Of a stretch of 40,059 bases of DNA, positions 9,501-16,625 are shown piece by piece. A program made the translations under genes and the position numbers. The number at the start of each line of letters is the position of its first letter. Positions within the stretch are counted from its first letter, which is position 1. The stretch comes from Bacillota bacterium (GTDB lineage Bacteria > Bacillota > Bacilli > Paenibacillales > Paenibacillaceae). The stretch covers positions 1 through 40,059 of the forward strand of contig JAEWJS010000041.1 in NCBI GenBank assembly GCA_023386495.1, read 5' to 3'. The notes below the pieces were generated by a model. The model saw only the letters and a list, made by a program, of their open reading frames with translations. It had not been told where the DNA came from and did not search any database.

Positions 9501-10362
9501 CCACGCGCGATCCTTCGGCATCATAGATCGCCACGATCGTCGATCCGCCGTAACCGATCGAAATATTGCGCGTCGTGTAGGAGCCGTCCACCTCGAACAG
9601 CCTGGTCTTCGGATTCGGCTCTGCATTGCGCTCGATCCACGAGCCCGCCAATTCGAGTTCGGTGCCATTCAACTGGAGCACCTGACCGAGCGAGACCGGT
9701 CCGGGATAGGCGCCTGCAGGGTAGTGTCCGATCAGCTTAGCGGGCGCTAACTCCTTGCCGGCTGTGTCCCGGTACGCGAGATACAGCGGATTCTTACTCG
9801 TGAATTGCACGGGAATGTCGTAATACTGGCGGAAGCCGCTCTTCACGCTCCACTGCCGCGCATTCATGACCGACGCCAGCGACGTATATTCGCCGCTTAT
9901 CGGCGTAAGGCTGCCGGCTGCATTCTTCTCGTACAGCTGGAAGATCGCTGAGAAGTACAGCGTCTCCCCTTCCTTCACGTTCGTGAAGCCTTCCGTCATG
10001 AGCAGCTTCTCGACCTCTGCCTTCGGAACAGTATAAGTCGTATAGGTACGGCCGCGGAGCTCCACAGGCTCGCCTGCCGTAAATTTCTTGAAAGTCGCCG
10101 TCGGGCCGGAGCCGGACATCGGCGCGCATTGCTGATCCCATACCTCTAAGCGAGGATCCTCGCAGACCGGCGCCTTGCGCACGACCCAGCCCGACACCTT
10201 ATATAGCGCGTCCTTCGTCCGCGACGTATCCACGACCGAGAAGGTCAGGTCGCCTGTCGCCCCGAAGCTGATCGCGATGCGCGCCTGGACATAGCCGGAC
10301 AATGGTTCGAGCACCAGCGCAAGGATCAGCATGGCTAGCACTAACCTTTTCGCCGCGTTCAT
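6517..10362 (-). CDS. Large exported protein, last gene of the Tad-like operon (possibly DUF5704 family)
   Basis: A 1,281-residue secreted protein with a signal peptide (hydrophobic residues 5-22, likely cleavage after VQA at 27). The mature part is beta-rich, Ser/Thr/Tyr/Gly-rich and has no membrane anchor or sortase motif. Two related segments, LIGHYPAGAYPGPV (about 215) and LVGHYRTGKQASYV (about 305), suggest internal repeats. Cysteines fall in close pairs (for example CEDPRLEVWDQQC), so disulfides are likely. I associate it, without certainty, with DUF5704, seen mainly in Paenibacillus; no biochemical role is known to me. The ATG overlaps the stop of the stalk-domain gene by four bases (ATGA), so it is translationally coupled. 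As the terminal gene of the secretion operon it may be the surface-exposed substrate, tip adhesin or scaffold of the machine. That role is inference from position. Confidence 0.6.
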   Translation of the reverse strand: MNAAKRLVLAMLILALVLEPLSGYVQARIAISFGATGDLTFSVVDTSRTKDALYKVSGWVVRKAPVCEDPRLEVWDQQCAPMSGSGPTATFKKFTAGEPVELRGRTYTTYTVPKAEVEKLLMTEGFTNVKEGETLYFSAIFQLYEKNAAGSLTPISGEYTSLASVMNARQWSVKSGFRQYYDIPVQFTSKNPLYLAYRDTAGKELAPAKLIGHYPAGAYPGPVSLGQVLQLNGTELELAGSWIERNAEPNPKTRLFEVDGSYTTRNISIGYGGSTIVAIYDAEGSRVDAKFVDESGKALRTDALVGHYRTGKQASYVYPNQLTSGGQLYELVRSYHTSRSDVVNRTFEQTSGSALTNRTVTVQTGGHYLWGVYRLTEASAVTVDLSLHVPGYIDNTMTNATGTLEALINTNTELDRYELVSLTNATLVNPSLKNGSLSGQSKSLSLAVNVPMSTSSAMISAKIRVFNKEGDMAEDTVGETVMKVSGSGSGSLDTSHKAVIAADDRGSEKFKVSQGIPSTEQLYANVTDAKEYVSEYSYQALTGTRTYYITVKKTYTKYWYVTVNDWGTCTEEGEDGETSTYACITGTHEETEYGSPVEYSMTYAVSRPFAYYTANKFALYGIDHAQLNNAALPGGSVKLEPQGYTAPTADVWHSAEETDHVQDAPVQSYSVDLGSSSVHESSWSSLDFYAGFESAAESQVGQVLVRNDRLIVEGTTVMDDSWTSASAPVPGSIPEPGLIGDDVLYASGLEIPAETANEVYASTGNLRYALVSSLFNPAGEVNVPLGPNPVTVHTPVVNDSSIPDTNRKYDQRMTQDLSKPVLVLDRPFTLEFDETAPHLAIHGYGDRDYSAYTDEKRVQFPFGVYDAARTVYYPENTWIDVPVGEHSMTFWMPTWVDEGDYQVTTQAWAVNRGSDEAACQTGLNGDRANTCAEQVIEVGVTGRLHSFRIWDIGDFRFEDVFRQAPGSLKHTGVTYVSGKRDPNGNPKPGAVIPDSLVLPVRPGSHPVQPNTVPHNGYPILFDFKSIGNYWDKGEGVRIEPTFWFVSKDGSKRQQADLYYNAAGGADKMIRVGSTEDQNLYTRSYVLPAPERNIDEGVAEYAARYEYYWLMTPAERSKQTWAEFYEAYKTRKTPIAKGYGLEVLSYKARTLTGPTGIPTGVDANKARRSVQQWYGEYHVPIAPFILPKGTDIHALTKTYGGVLTGREKEFLSGGYILVNFGIYTVRNNDENTPLLGYRTPHADMWAIEGQVKSAGGFTFQSGDIILFESDYSAQNDYAGAGG

Positions 10363-11498
10363 GATAGCTCCCCAACCTCCTCTTGAATGCCGCCGTTCGG
10401 CGTGAAGAATAGATGATCATGCCCCTCGACGCCGTAGTGCGGCCACGGGTCGCCCGCTGCATTCGTAGAGAGCGCAATATCGGCATAGCCGGAATACCAG
10501 ACGCCCTGCTTCAGATACATCTCGTACGAGGATTCGAACGTGTCGAGCAGCACGCCATAGTTCGTATCCGACTCTACGATACGGAACCGGACCTTCGTGC
10601 GCATCATGACCTGGCCATCCTGCCGGTACACCAGCGACGGCTCCGGCTCCGCCCAGCCTTCGAGACGAATGCGGTTCGCCTGCACCCACTCCGCGTAGCG
10701 CACACGGGTCATGCTGTCGAGGCTGCTGTTATTCATCACCGGCCGAAAATCTTCCCACCACGCAGAAGGATCAATCGTGCGATAATCGACGCCGAACACT
10801 AACGCATAGTAATCCCGTATCCGATCCGCCCAGAGGTCCAGGTTCTCCCGGCTGAAGTTCGGATCCTGCAGCGCTTCGGAAGTTAGTGTCCGTACGCCAT
10901 TCGGGTTCAGCCTCTGCCGGTAGCCCATGTTATACGCGCCGTTCGGCACATCCGCGAGCACATAGGCCCAGTCCGAAGCTCGTCCCGGCAGACCGGCCGT
11001 ACGAATCTGCCGTCCCCAGGCGTCGAGCGCAAGCTCAGCCGGATCGACTGAAGCGCCGGTAACGTGGACGGCATTGGCCTCGCTATCCCATCTGACCTTC
11101 GCTCCCAGCCCTTGGCTGAGCAGCCGAAGCGGCACCACCGTCTGCCCCTCGAGCGAGATCGGCGCAGCGTCCAGCTCGAGCAGCTTGCCGTTCACGACAA
11201 CCTTGGTCTGATTGAGACGCATGCCGACGCTCATCGACCCTGCCGTCAACTGCATCCGGCCGTTAGGTTGCCAGCTCAGCTCCGCGCCAAGCGCTGCAGC
11301 GATCGGGCGCAGCGGCACCATCGTTCGCCCTTCCCCGTCGACATAGGGCTGTATGCCGTTGAACGACACCTTCAAGCCGTTTACGATAATGCCGACAGGC
11401 GCTGCCGCTGAAGCTGCTTGCGGCTGTACGATGCTAACGATCGTAGCGAGCAGCACGCAGGCGATCGCCACGGCTAGCCCTCTGCGAAGCTTCATCAT
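10359..11498 (-). CDS. Exported stalk-domain protein (copper amine oxidase N-terminal-like)
   Basis: About 379 residues. I place the start at the ATG at 11498, because GGAGG lies 8 bases upstream; a TTG at 11513 overlaps that ribosome site and is unlikely. A signal peptide (about 1-33, ending AASAAA) is followed by a copper-amine-oxidase-like stalk domain (about 38-147). This contains paired motifs of the family, such as VPLRPIAAALGAELSW and VPLRLLSQGLGAKVRWD. The rest (150-379) is not recognised and is rich in Trp and Tyr. Stalk domains are common wall-associated modules in Paenibacillus and do not imply oxidase activity. The gene is second to last in the Tad-like operon, 19 bases after the preceding stop, and overlaps the next gene by four bases. 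It may anchor or extend the assembled structure through the thick wall; that is inference. Confidence 0.75.
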   Translation of the reverse strand: MMKLRRGLAVAIACVLLATIVSIVQPQAASAAAPVGIIVNGLKVSFNGIQPYVDGEGRTMVPLRPIAAALGAELSWQPNGRMQLTAGSMSVGMRLNQTKVVVNGKLLELDAAPISLEGQTVVPLRLLSQGLGAKVRWDSEANAVHVTGASVDPAELALDAWGRQIRTAGLPGRASDWAYVLADVPNGAYNMGYRQRLNPNGVRTLTSEALQDPNFSRENLDLWADRIRDYYALVFGVDYRTIDPSAWWEDFRPVMNNSSLDSMTRVRYAEWVQANRIRLEGWAEPEPSLVYRQDGQVMMRTKVRFRIVESDTNYGVLLDTFESSYEMYLKQGVWYSGYADIALSTNAAGDPWPHYGVEGHDHLFFTPNGGIQEEVGELS

Positions 11499-11517
11499 TA
11501 CGGGTTCCTCCAATCTT

Positions 11518-12492
11518 CTAATCGCAGTCTCTTATGTAATAGCCTTTGGCCGCGGCCTCTTCGGGGTCGTAGAACACCTCCAGCTTGGCTGCACCCGGCG
11601 GCGCGCAGGCTTCCGGATAGGCGGCATATTGATCCGGCCCCGGCTCATAGATTCCGATGAGCGCCGATCTGCGGACCACCGCCCCTCCACCGTAGGAGTA
11701 AGCATCCAGCCGCTCGCCACCTGGCAGCGGATAGCCCTGCATGAAGGCGATCAGCCCGACATTCTCATAGGACTGCTCGCCCATCCCGCGCGGGAGCGAG
11801 AAGGCTACGTTCAGCCCCATGCGCTGCACGAGCTCCATGTGGCGGTTGACCGCGCCGCCTAGATCCGTCTCGAGATGCCTGGCGATCGTGCTCTGCCGCG
11901 CTTCCTTGAATCGGGCTAGGTCGGTCAATGCTCCGAGCGCATAGCTGTATGCCGGGGATGCGAGCAGGTCCTGATGTTTGCCCTCGACGAAGCGGTTCAG
12001 CGACTTGATATAGATCGTGAGACGGTCGTCCAGCGTAAAATGCACCACATTCCCGTTCGGCAGCGCATAAGCGTATGGTCTGAGCGGTCCCATCTGCGGT
12101 CTTAGCTCGCTCTGGCCCGGATCCTCCAGCGTCACGAGCGCATAGCCGTCATAGGCCAGGAACACCATCGCGGGGATATGGAGCATCAGATTCTGCCGCT
12201 CGATCGGGTTGTCGCCCACGCCGAACTTCATCGCGAGGTTGTGGTAGAATACGGCCAGCGCTTCTTCGCCGATCTCGAGCCGCTTGGCGCTGGCGTAATG
12301 AATATTCGATTCGTTCTGGGCTTCCAGCCGCGACAGGTAATAAGCGGTGTCGTCCACGGCTGCTTGGAAGCTGTCGCTGTAGCGGTCGTAGATGCGGCTG
12401 CTCTGATCGCTCATCGACTGCCGGGTATCATGCAGAATCGTGAGCGGGATGGCGATGATGAGGAAGAATAACAGAATATTAAGGGGCTTCAC
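11518..12492 (-). CDS. Membrane-anchored protein of the Tad-like operon, unknown
   Basis: A 324-residue protein with an N-terminal membrane helix (about residues 4-20) and a long extracytoplasmic region beginning with a helical stretch (about 25-75). It starts at GTG 12492, preceded by GGAGGG at 10-base spacing, and overlaps the end of the previous gene by 14 bases. Two cysteines near the C-terminus (in PEACAPPG and IRDCD) could form a disulfide. No family is recognised. The architecture (short cytoplasmic tail, one N-terminal helix, large outer domain) matches the other small subunits of this operon and resembles minor-pilin or TadE/TadG-like proteins. It lacks the Gly-x4-Glu prepilin cleavage motif. 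Role as a minor subunit or scaffold is inferred from context. Confidence 0.6.
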   Translation of the reverse strand: MKPLNILLFFLIIAIPLTILHDTRQSMSDQSSRIYDRYSDSFQAAVDDTAYYLSRLEAQNESNIHYASAKRLEIGEEALAVFYHNLAMKFGVGDNPIERQNLMLHIPAMVFLAYDGYALVTLEDPGQSELRPQMGPLRPYAYALPNGNVVHFTLDDRLTIYIKSLNRFVEGKHQDLLASPAYSYALGALTDLARFKEARQSTIARHLETDLGGAVNRHMELVQRMGLNVAFSLPRGMGEQSYENVGLIAFMQGYPLPGGERLDAYSYGGGAVVRRSALIGIYEPGPDQYAAYPEACAPPGAAKLEVFYDPEEAAAKGYYIRDCD

Positions 12493-13042
12493 TGCGCACC
12501 ATCCCTCCGGCTGCCGCTAGAATCGGCACCTCGGCCGTCTGGCCGAACAGCATGCCCTGCAGCCGGCTGCCGAGCGTCGTGCCCCTAGACTGCACGCGGA
12601 CTTGCAGCAGGTCGCCTGCATGCATCGGATAGCGGCGGACCAGATCGTCGGCAGGTCGAGAGGCTTCGAAGGTGCCCGGAGTCGGGTAGATGCGGTCCAG
12701 GATGTCCTTGGAGAAGCTGCCGACATATTCGATGGTATACCGGTTCTGGAAGGTCGATGAGTTGTTCGGATCGCTGTAGACAGGCTGGATCGTTCTGCGG
12801 TAATGCTCTAGCTGCACCTCGAAGACAAGGCCCGTCCCGTCCAAGCGTGCACGCAGCGTCTCGTAATCACGCGCTGCAATATAGCCCTTGCCTCTAACCG
12901 TGTCCGCGAATTCCTCGACCGCAGAGGAAGCGGCATGCCGTGCGACGTCGTCGCTGCGATCGGCAATCCGCGCCGCCGGGTATACGATGAAGCCGATAAT
13001 GATGAGGACGAGCACGACGATGGCCTTGAAGGCATCGACCAT
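12479..13042 (-). CDS. Small membrane-anchored subunit of the Tad-like operon
   Basis: A 187-residue protein. Residues 5-25 form a hydrophobic helix, followed by a helical stalk (about 27-70) and a beta-rich domain of unknown family. There is no prepilin peptidase motif. The ATG at 13042 follows a purine-rich GGCGGTGA ribosome site. It begins 13 bases after the preceding gene and overlaps the next by 14 bases, so it is clearly part of the operon. The layout is that of a pseudopilin or TadE-like subunit held in the membrane by its N-terminus. Assignment to a minor-subunit role rests on context and topology only. Confidence 0.55.
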   Translation of the reverse strand: MVDAFKAIVVLVLIIIGFIVYPAARIADRSDDVARHAASSAVEEFADTVRGKGYIAARDYETLRARLDGTGLVFEVQLEHYRRTIQPVYSDPNNSSTFQNRYTIEYVGSFSKDILDRIYPTPGTFEASRPADDLVRRYPMHAGDLLQVRVQSRGTTLGSRLQGMLFGQTAEVPILAAAGGMVRSEAP

Positions 13043-13055
13043 CTGGAATCACCGC

Positions 13056-13421
13056 CTAATGAGTTGCCGTGATGGATACAATGCGGCCTGAGGCATCCCG
13101 GGCCGTCTGTACCGTGTACGTGATGCCGGACACACCGCGCAGATCGATCAAGTCCAGCTTCGTGTTCTTGTCGATCAGCAGGCCGTCCAGGCTCAGCACG
13201 AATTTCCCTTCCTTCGCTTGAAGCACCCACCCGAGCACTTGCTCGCCCGGCACCCGCGCGAGGTCAGCCGTTCCGGTGTAGGCACTCTCGAACAGCGCCG
13301 CGCGGTTATAATCCGGTTCGATCGCGTTCATCTGCTGCTCGCCGCGCAGGAACAAGGATGCTCCCGTCGCGAACAGCACCCAGACGAACAGCGTCACGAG
13401 AAAAGATCGCGCAATCTCCAT
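13056..13421 (-). CDS. Small membrane-anchored subunit of the Tad-like operon
   Basis: A 121-residue protein with an N-terminal membrane helix (about 6-24) and a short outer domain with no recognised family. The ATG at 13421 is preceded by AAGGAG 11 bases upstream. It lies 76 bases after the 159-residue pilin-like gene, and a strong hairpin occupies that gap, so its expression may be stepped down from the two genes before it. The topology is pilin-like but there is no Gly-x4-Glu cleavage site. It is inferred to be a minor structural subunit. Confidence 0.55.
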   Translation of the reverse strand: MEIARSFLVTLFVWVLFATGASLFLRGEQQMNAIEPDYNRAALFESAYTGTADLARVPGEQVLGWVLQAKEGKFVLSLDGLLIDKNTKLDLIDLRGVSGITYTVQTARDASGRIVSITATH

Positions 13422-13455
13422 CGGCTCAGGTACTCCTTCCAGCTAGGATGGGAAT

Positions 13456-13485
13456 GCAGGCCTTCGGCTGTCGCCGAAAGCCTGC
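13456..13485 (-). other. Strong intergenic hairpin inside the Tad-like operon
   Basis: GCAGGCCTTCGGC (13456-13468) and GCCGAAAGCCTGC (13473-13485) form a 13-bp stem with one mismatch and a TGTC loop. On the minus strand no T-run follows it, so it is not a standard terminator. It sits just 3' of the second pilin-like gene. It could stabilise the upstream mRNA or partly attenuate transcription, as seen after major-subunit genes in other operons. Confidence 0.6.
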
Positions 13486-13497
13486 GGGGGTTAGGGA

Positions 13498-13977
13498 TTA
13501 TTGTTGCGTAAAGTCAATTAAGCGCACTTCGCCGTTTGCATCACGATACAGTTCAGTTTTGAACCTTCCCGTTGGATTAATAAACTTCAGATTGTTCGTA
13601 TCGACTAGCTCAGAATAATCTGTAATAACAGTAGAGCTGCATGCAGAATATTGAGCCACGCCACTAGACTCGGTATAACAACTCCCGGTGTTTTCCGTGT
13701 AGAATAGAGATGTGTTGAGGTTAGTTGCTACTCTGACTGAAAATCTCGGACGAGTCTTATAGCGATTTACGGCTTCCAATACGTCTGATCCAGTCAAGGT
13801 TGCACCATCTTCATACACTGAGAACTCCGATAAGCTCGCCGACTGCGAAATCGTCTGCTCCTGTGCCCGATCCAAGTACCCCTGAGCGACCATGTAAATA
13901 CTGATCCCCGCCGCCACGATGAGCAGCGTCAGTACGACCCCGATCGCCCACTTCAGTCCTGTCGAGATGTTTTCCAC
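13498..13977 (-). CDS. Pilin-like small subunit 2 of the Tad-like operon
   Basis: A 159-residue protein. It starts at GTG 13977 with GGGAGTG upstream. Residues 9-32 form a membrane helix, then a polar helical stretch (about 34-50), then an outer domain. Two cysteines about 14 residues apart (SCYTE and SACSS) probably close a disulfide loop. It is a paralogue of the preceding 167-residue protein: same length class, the same opening (MENIS versus MDNIT), the same order of helix, Gln/Glu-rich stretch and a paired-Cys loop, and a similar end. The coding sequence is AT-richer than its neighbours. No prepilin peptidase site is visible. It and its paralogue are the best candidates for the major structural subunits, by position right after the assembly platform gene. 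Confidence 0.6.
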   Translation of the reverse strand: MENISTGLKWAIGVVLTLLIVAAGISIYMVAQGYLDRAQEQTISQSASLSEFSVYEDGATLTGSDVLEAVNRYKTRPRFSVRVATNLNTSLFYTENTGSCYTESSGVAQYSACSSTVITDYSELVDTNNLKFINPTGRFKTELYRDANGEVRLIDFTQQ

Positions 13978-14012
13978 TACGAACCACTCCCTCTACCATG
14001 AAATTTATATAG

Positions 14013-14516
14013 TTACTGCATCTTGAAATAGATGCCGGCAACTCGATCATTCGCGTCCTTGACCACCGTGGCAAGGAATCTCGCCTGCGGGGGGACGTAA
14101 TACAGATTGCTCGCCGCGTTATCCGTTACATGCGTCTCCGTCCGATTGCATGATGCCGTGCCGCCGCTTAACTGCCCCGTCGTATAGTTGAAGCTCGGAC
14201 AGCTCGTGCTGCCACCGCCGCCGGAGGCACTCGGTGTCATGCCGAACGATGCTTTATTCGTCTTCACGTATAAGTGAAAACCCAGCATCATGTAATAGCG
14301 GCGATACGCGGTCACGAGCTCCGAGCCGCTCACCAGTTGGCTGTCGTAGGGCGAGAACTGCGCCTCTGACATGAGCCGTGCTTGCTCGGCTGCCTGCTGC
14401 TGCGCGGCGGCACCGATCGGCTTCGCCTTGTTCCACAAGAGCAGGCCGGTGCTGATGATCGCCAGCGTGATGAGCAGCCCGACCGACCACTGCATGAACT
14501 TCGTAATATTGTCCAT
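14013..14516 (-). CDS. Pilin-like small subunit 1 of the Tad-like operon
   Basis: A 167-residue protein. The ATG at 14516 has a strong GAGGAGG ribosome site. A membrane helix spans about 9-28, followed by an Ala/Gln-rich helical stretch (AAAQQQAAEQARLMSEAQ, about 36-53) and an outer domain. A Gly/Ser-rich turn leads to two cysteines about 19 residues apart, a likely disulfide loop. It is a paralogue of the next gene. There is no Gly-x4-Glu cleavage motif, so it would stay membrane-anchored unless another protease acts on it. It directly follows the fused TadB-TadC gene, the position normally held by pilin or TadE-like genes. Confidence 0.6.
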   Translation of the reverse strand: MDNITKFMQWSVGLLITLAIISTGLLLWNKAKPIGAAAQQQAAEQARLMSEAQFSPYDSQLVSGSELVTAYRRYYMMLGFHLYVKTNKASFGMTPSASGGGGSTSCPSFNYTTGQLSGGTASCNRTETHVTDNAASNLYYVPPQARFLATVVKDANDRVAGIYFKMQ

Positions 14517-14534
14517 CGCTCCCGCCTCCTCTCT

Positions 14535-16625
14535 CTACAGTCCGCCGGTCAGACTCGACAGATCGCCCAATTGATTGAACGCCATATAGCCGAACGGCAC
14601 CATCAGATACAGCAGGAAGGTCGCCTGAAGCGGCAGGAAGCCGATCAGCTTGCCGATCGACACCTTCTTGCCGATCATCTGCTCATATTGCAGCTTGCGC
14701 TGCTCCAGGTCGAAGGCCCGCTCCTGCTCGATATCGTCGAACGCCTGCTTAATCGGGATCAGCTCCGCCGATGCCTGCAGACGATCGATGATCCGCTCAA
14801 GCGGCAGGAACTTCGCCTCCTCCTTGAACCGCTCCAGCGCCTGCCAGGGACCGGACTCATAGTCGACCAGACAGCGCATCAGATGCGGCTCGAAGATCCG
14901 GCTGTACCGATGCATCCAGTCGAGTATCTCGATGACGCTCATGCGCGGCAGTCCGGCGAGGATCGAGACGATTGCCGTGAAGCCGTCGGTCTCGTTCTGC
15001 ATCTCCCACTTGCGCATGCTTCGGCGGAAGAACAGCAGCAGGTTCGGCACGGCGAAAGCCCCGGCCCCGATGCCGAAGGCGACGAGCAGCTCATGCCAGC
15101 GGTACGTCTCGCTGCGATAGGCCATGACCTGGCCTGCAGTCTCCTGCACGAACTTGTCCCGCTCCAACCCGACCGGGACGAAGCTCTTGCCTTCCGCCTG
15201 CGACTCCACATACGGTATGAGCTCGGCAGACGCCACTTCCATGCGGATGGCCTCGCGGATAATCTGGCTCTTCAGCGCTGCCCGCTCCGCCTCGAAGTAA
15301 TCCGTCGAGGTTACCAATTGCTGCTCTTCCAGCGGCGGAGGCACGGCGGTAATCCGATCCCGCGCATAGTCATGCATGAACAATTGAACGGTCGCGATCA
15401 GCACGAAAGCGCAGGCTGCGAGCAGCCACTTCCGCACGTACAGCTCCCGGACGGACAACGGCATGTTCGCGTCCCGAATCTGGCGCAGCGCGCGATAATG
15501 CTTCGCCGAATAATCCGGGGGCATAAGCTGCCGCGTCAGCCGGCGCATCGACGGCCTGCCGAGCTGCTTCCGCAGCGCTCCTCCCTCGCCATCGGCACCC
15601 GCCGAGCCGTCCAGGCCGCGTACGAGGCGCAGACCGACGAAGCCGGCTCCGACGAGCGCATACAGGATGAGCAGCGAGTACATCCCCCAGCTGGAAGCAT
15701 AGTAGTCGGCCATGACCGGGAAGCTGTTCTCCCCCCAGCGCTTCAGCGGCTCGATGAAGAAGAGCGGGCTGAAGGCGACGAAGACGATGCCCGCCAGCTG
15801 CGTGTCCAGCTTCTCGCGGCGCAGAATGTCCATGCGAATCTCCTCGTTGATCTTCGCCAGCGCATGCAGATATAACGAGCCTTCGCCGCGCTGCCGCTTA
15901 TCCTTCTGCGGCGCGCCGTCCCCGTTCTCGGACACCATATGGCTAATGCCGGCCAGCAGCTTGGTGTAGCGGTTCGGCGCTTCGTCGTAGTAGTGCCTCA
16001 GCTCCTCTTCGGGATCGACGGAGGCGAGCACCTCCGCCAGCTTATGCGCATGCGCGGCGACGAACGGGCTTGTCCGTTCGGCGGCACGCTCGAGCGCCTC
16101 GATCACCATATGCGTCTGGTGATACTCATGCCGCATATCGAGCAGCAGTCCGGACAGCCCGTACAGCAGCTTCTTCTCCAAGCGCCCGATGAGCAGATCC
16201 GCTACGACGCTGCCCATGTAGACCGCAGCCAGCATGATGCCGATGCGAATCGACCAGGAAGAGGCGAGCATGAAGGCCAGCAGCCAGACGCCCAGCACAA
16301 TCGCGCAGACCGTCAGCGTGACCGTCGCTGCTTGCGCGCGTACCAAGTGCTCCTGCTCCGCATGCAGCGGCAGCAGCCGCCTGTGAATGCCAGCCAGCAG
16401 ATGCCGCACCGCCGGCAGCCTTCTCATCAGCGGGTAGAGCCGGGCCGACAGCAGGCTCCAGAATCGTTCCTTGCGGTGCTTCGGCAGCAACAGCTTCAGC
16501 TTCTGCATCTCCTTGAACGCGGCAGGGTCCATGCGGGATTGCGCCGCGACCGCGAGCAGCACGACGAGCGCCAGCAGCAGGACGAGGAGGCCGATGACGA
16601 CCAGCATCACGTACAGCGGGTTCAT
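14535..16625 (-). CDS. Fused TadB-TadC-like assembly platform membrane protein
   Basis: A 696-residue inner-membrane protein carrying two type II secretion F-like halves. The first half has an N-terminal helix (about 5-27), a pair of helices (about 105-150) and a cytoplasmic helical domain. The second half ends with the FLPLQATFLLYLMVPFGY helix near the C-terminus, typical of T2SSF domains. In Tad systems TadB and TadC are usually separate proteins that form the platform rotated by the ATPase; here they appear to be one polypeptide. The ATG overlaps the stop of the ATPase gene by four bases, consistent with equal expression. A charged linker rich in Gly, Asp and Glu (about 235-260 and 330-350) may be flexible. 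The pair-wise fusion is inferred from length and helix pattern. Confidence 0.7.
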   Translation of the reverse strand: MNPLYVMLVVIGLLVLLLALVVLLAVAAQSRMDPAAFKEMQKLKLLLPKHRKERFWSLLSARLYPLMRRLPAVRHLLAGIHRRLLPLHAEQEHLVRAQAATVTLTVCAIVLGVWLLAFMLASSWSIRIGIMLAAVYMGSVVADLLIGRLEKKLLYGLSGLLLDMRHEYHQTHMVIEALERAAERTSPFVAAHAHKLAEVLASVDPEEELRHYYDEAPNRYTKLLAGISHMVSENGDGAPQKDKRQRGEGSLYLHALAKINEEIRMDILRREKLDTQLAGIVFVAFSPLFFIEPLKRWGENSFPVMADYYASSWGMYSLLILYALVGAGFVGLRLVRGLDGSAGADGEGGALRKQLGRPSMRRLTRQLMPPDYSAKHYRALRQIRDANMPLSVRELYVRKWLLAACAFVLIATVQLFMHDYARDRITAVPPPLEEQQLVTSTDYFEAERAALKSQIIREAIRMEVASAELIPYVESQAEGKSFVPVGLERDKFVQETAGQVMAYRSETYRWHELLVAFGIGAGAFAVPNLLLFFRRSMRKWEMQNETDGFTAIVSILAGLPRMSVIEILDWMHRYSRIFEPHLMRCLVDYESGPWQALERFKEEAKFLPLERIIDRLQASAELIPIKQAFDDIEQERAFDLEQRKLQYEQMIGKKVSIGKLIGFLPLQATFLLYLMVPFGYMAFNQLGDLSSLTGGL

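Noticed and set aside
14382..15875. Long plus-strand open frame (497 codons) opposite the platform gene
   Set aside because: It is rich in Gln, Arg, His and Leu, has no ribosome site and no recognisable motif, and mirrors the codon bias of the real minus-strand gene.
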